Source: Brugia malayi (taxonomy: Eukaryota; Nematoda; Chromadorea; Rhabditida; Onchocercidae). From it: a stretch of DNA of 64,000 bases. The notes under the pieces were generated by a model. It was given only the letters and a program-made list of their open reading frames with translations, was not told the DNA's origin and made no database searches. The stretch covers positions 4,502,528 through 4,566,527 of the forward strand of contig NW_025062475.1 of the NCBI RefSeq assembly GCF_000002995.4, written 5' to 3'. Made by a program: the position numbers and the translations under genes. Positions 63,281 to 64,000 of the stretch are shown here, one piece after another; the stretch's first letter is position 1; every line of letters begins with the position of its first letter.

Positions 63281-64000
63281 ATGTCTACATCTTCATCTAT
63301 CTCTTCGTCAAAAGCAAAACACACAAGAGACCTATAGAGTCACCCATAGAGTCAATCTATTTACTAGGCTTATTGCAGGCATTGTTAAGCGAGGATGTCT
63401 TTGGCCAATGGTGACAATTACCAAACCATTTCGTTAGTAAGTATTCCGTAAAAGCTAGAGTATATGGCAGAGTTTAGGGATAAAGATGAAAATGACGAAG
63501 TGAATATAAATTTGCGATAGTTCAATCCTGAAGTCTTCTTTCATCATGTTCCTCTCATCATTCTTTCAATTTCTTTCTTTCCTTCTCTCTCTTCTAATTT
63601 CAAATTTTCTGAATGCGAAAGTCATCCGTTTTCAGTAGTCTAATTTGAAGTAATGCTATTGATGCTTCTATTGCTGCTATTTATTTGATAGTATTTTCAA
63701 TGATCCTGAAATAAGCTGTGATACTTCATGTTTCTCTATGAATGATCAGATGTAATCATTGACATTCTTATCATTCATTCATTTTTTCTCACTTATAAGT
63801 GGCATAGTTGATGAAAATTATGCTTCTTCTAATTGCAAAAATGTGATATTGGCTTATCTAATCAAGCTTTATTAGCTCTCATCAAATTCATCGATATATT
63901 AGGCAAATAAGGAAGAAAGATATGAAATAATATTGATCAATATAAACAATATCCGCATTAAAAATCCATATCATTATTATCATTTGCTATATACTAACAA

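Larger units (their letters stand above)
57730..64000. other. Mostly non-coding right end with dispersed duplicates
   Basis: No complete gene seen. It contains the inverted-duplicate frame at 59995-60123, coding-like stretches at 60494-60706 (+) and 62189-62356 (-), a segment repeated from 53949-54066, and pentanucleotide repeats near 63.1-63.3 kb. Confidence 0.5.

Noticed and set aside
62895..63324. Long minus-strand frames rich in Phe, Ser, Ile and His
   Set aside because: Produced by the pentanucleotide repeats at 63095-63280.

Overview
This is eukaryotic, very AT-rich DNA, almost certainly from a nematode and plausibly a filarial/spirurid species. The evidence is short phase-consistent exons with GT..AG introns, TTTCAG-type acceptors just upstream of start codons (as expected for spliced-leader trans-splicing), and protein families typical of such genomes. 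The species call is inference. I see no bacterial operon structure, rRNA, tRNA or CRISPR. Gene models were built by hand: exon ends were placed at splice consensus sites and every junction was checked for codon phase.

Layout. (1) 0.2-15.3 kb, minus strand: two tandem annexin genes with the same six-exon, all-phase-0 structure. The upstream paralogue (12092..15241, 319 aa) keeps type II calcium loops. The downstream one (211..3693, 333 aa) has lost the GxGT signature in all four repeats. (2) 15.3-22.3 kb: non-coding, with two related tandem arrays (49-bp and 76-bp units) facing each other around a fold-back. (3) 22.3-30.2 kb, minus: an 11-exon nucleoredoxin-type gene (567 aa) with a WCPPC active site in its middle thioredoxin-like domain. 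(4) 30.2-42.0 kb: gene-poor, with GA/CT tracts, a 560-bp TAG microsatellite and small hairpins. (5) 42.0-47.8 kb, minus: a 17-exon DEAD-box RNA helicase of the DDX24/Mak5 type (754 aa), implying ribosome biogenesis. (6) 50.5-57.4 kb, plus: a tandemly duplicated locus whose products begin with a signal peptide and end in three zinc fingers. Each copy has one 5' exon followed by two or three interchangeable 272-nt zinc-finger terminal exons, every one with its own acceptor in the same phase and its own stop codon. (7) 57.4-64 kb: repeats, dispersed duplicated fragments and a few weak coding candidates.

The most unusual element is the zinc-finger cassette locus. One signal-peptide exon could be spliced to any of several alternative finger exons, and the array shows signs of unequal crossing-over and recent homogenisation. 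The annexin, nucleoredoxin and helicase genes look like ordinary single genes with no obvious functional link to one another.
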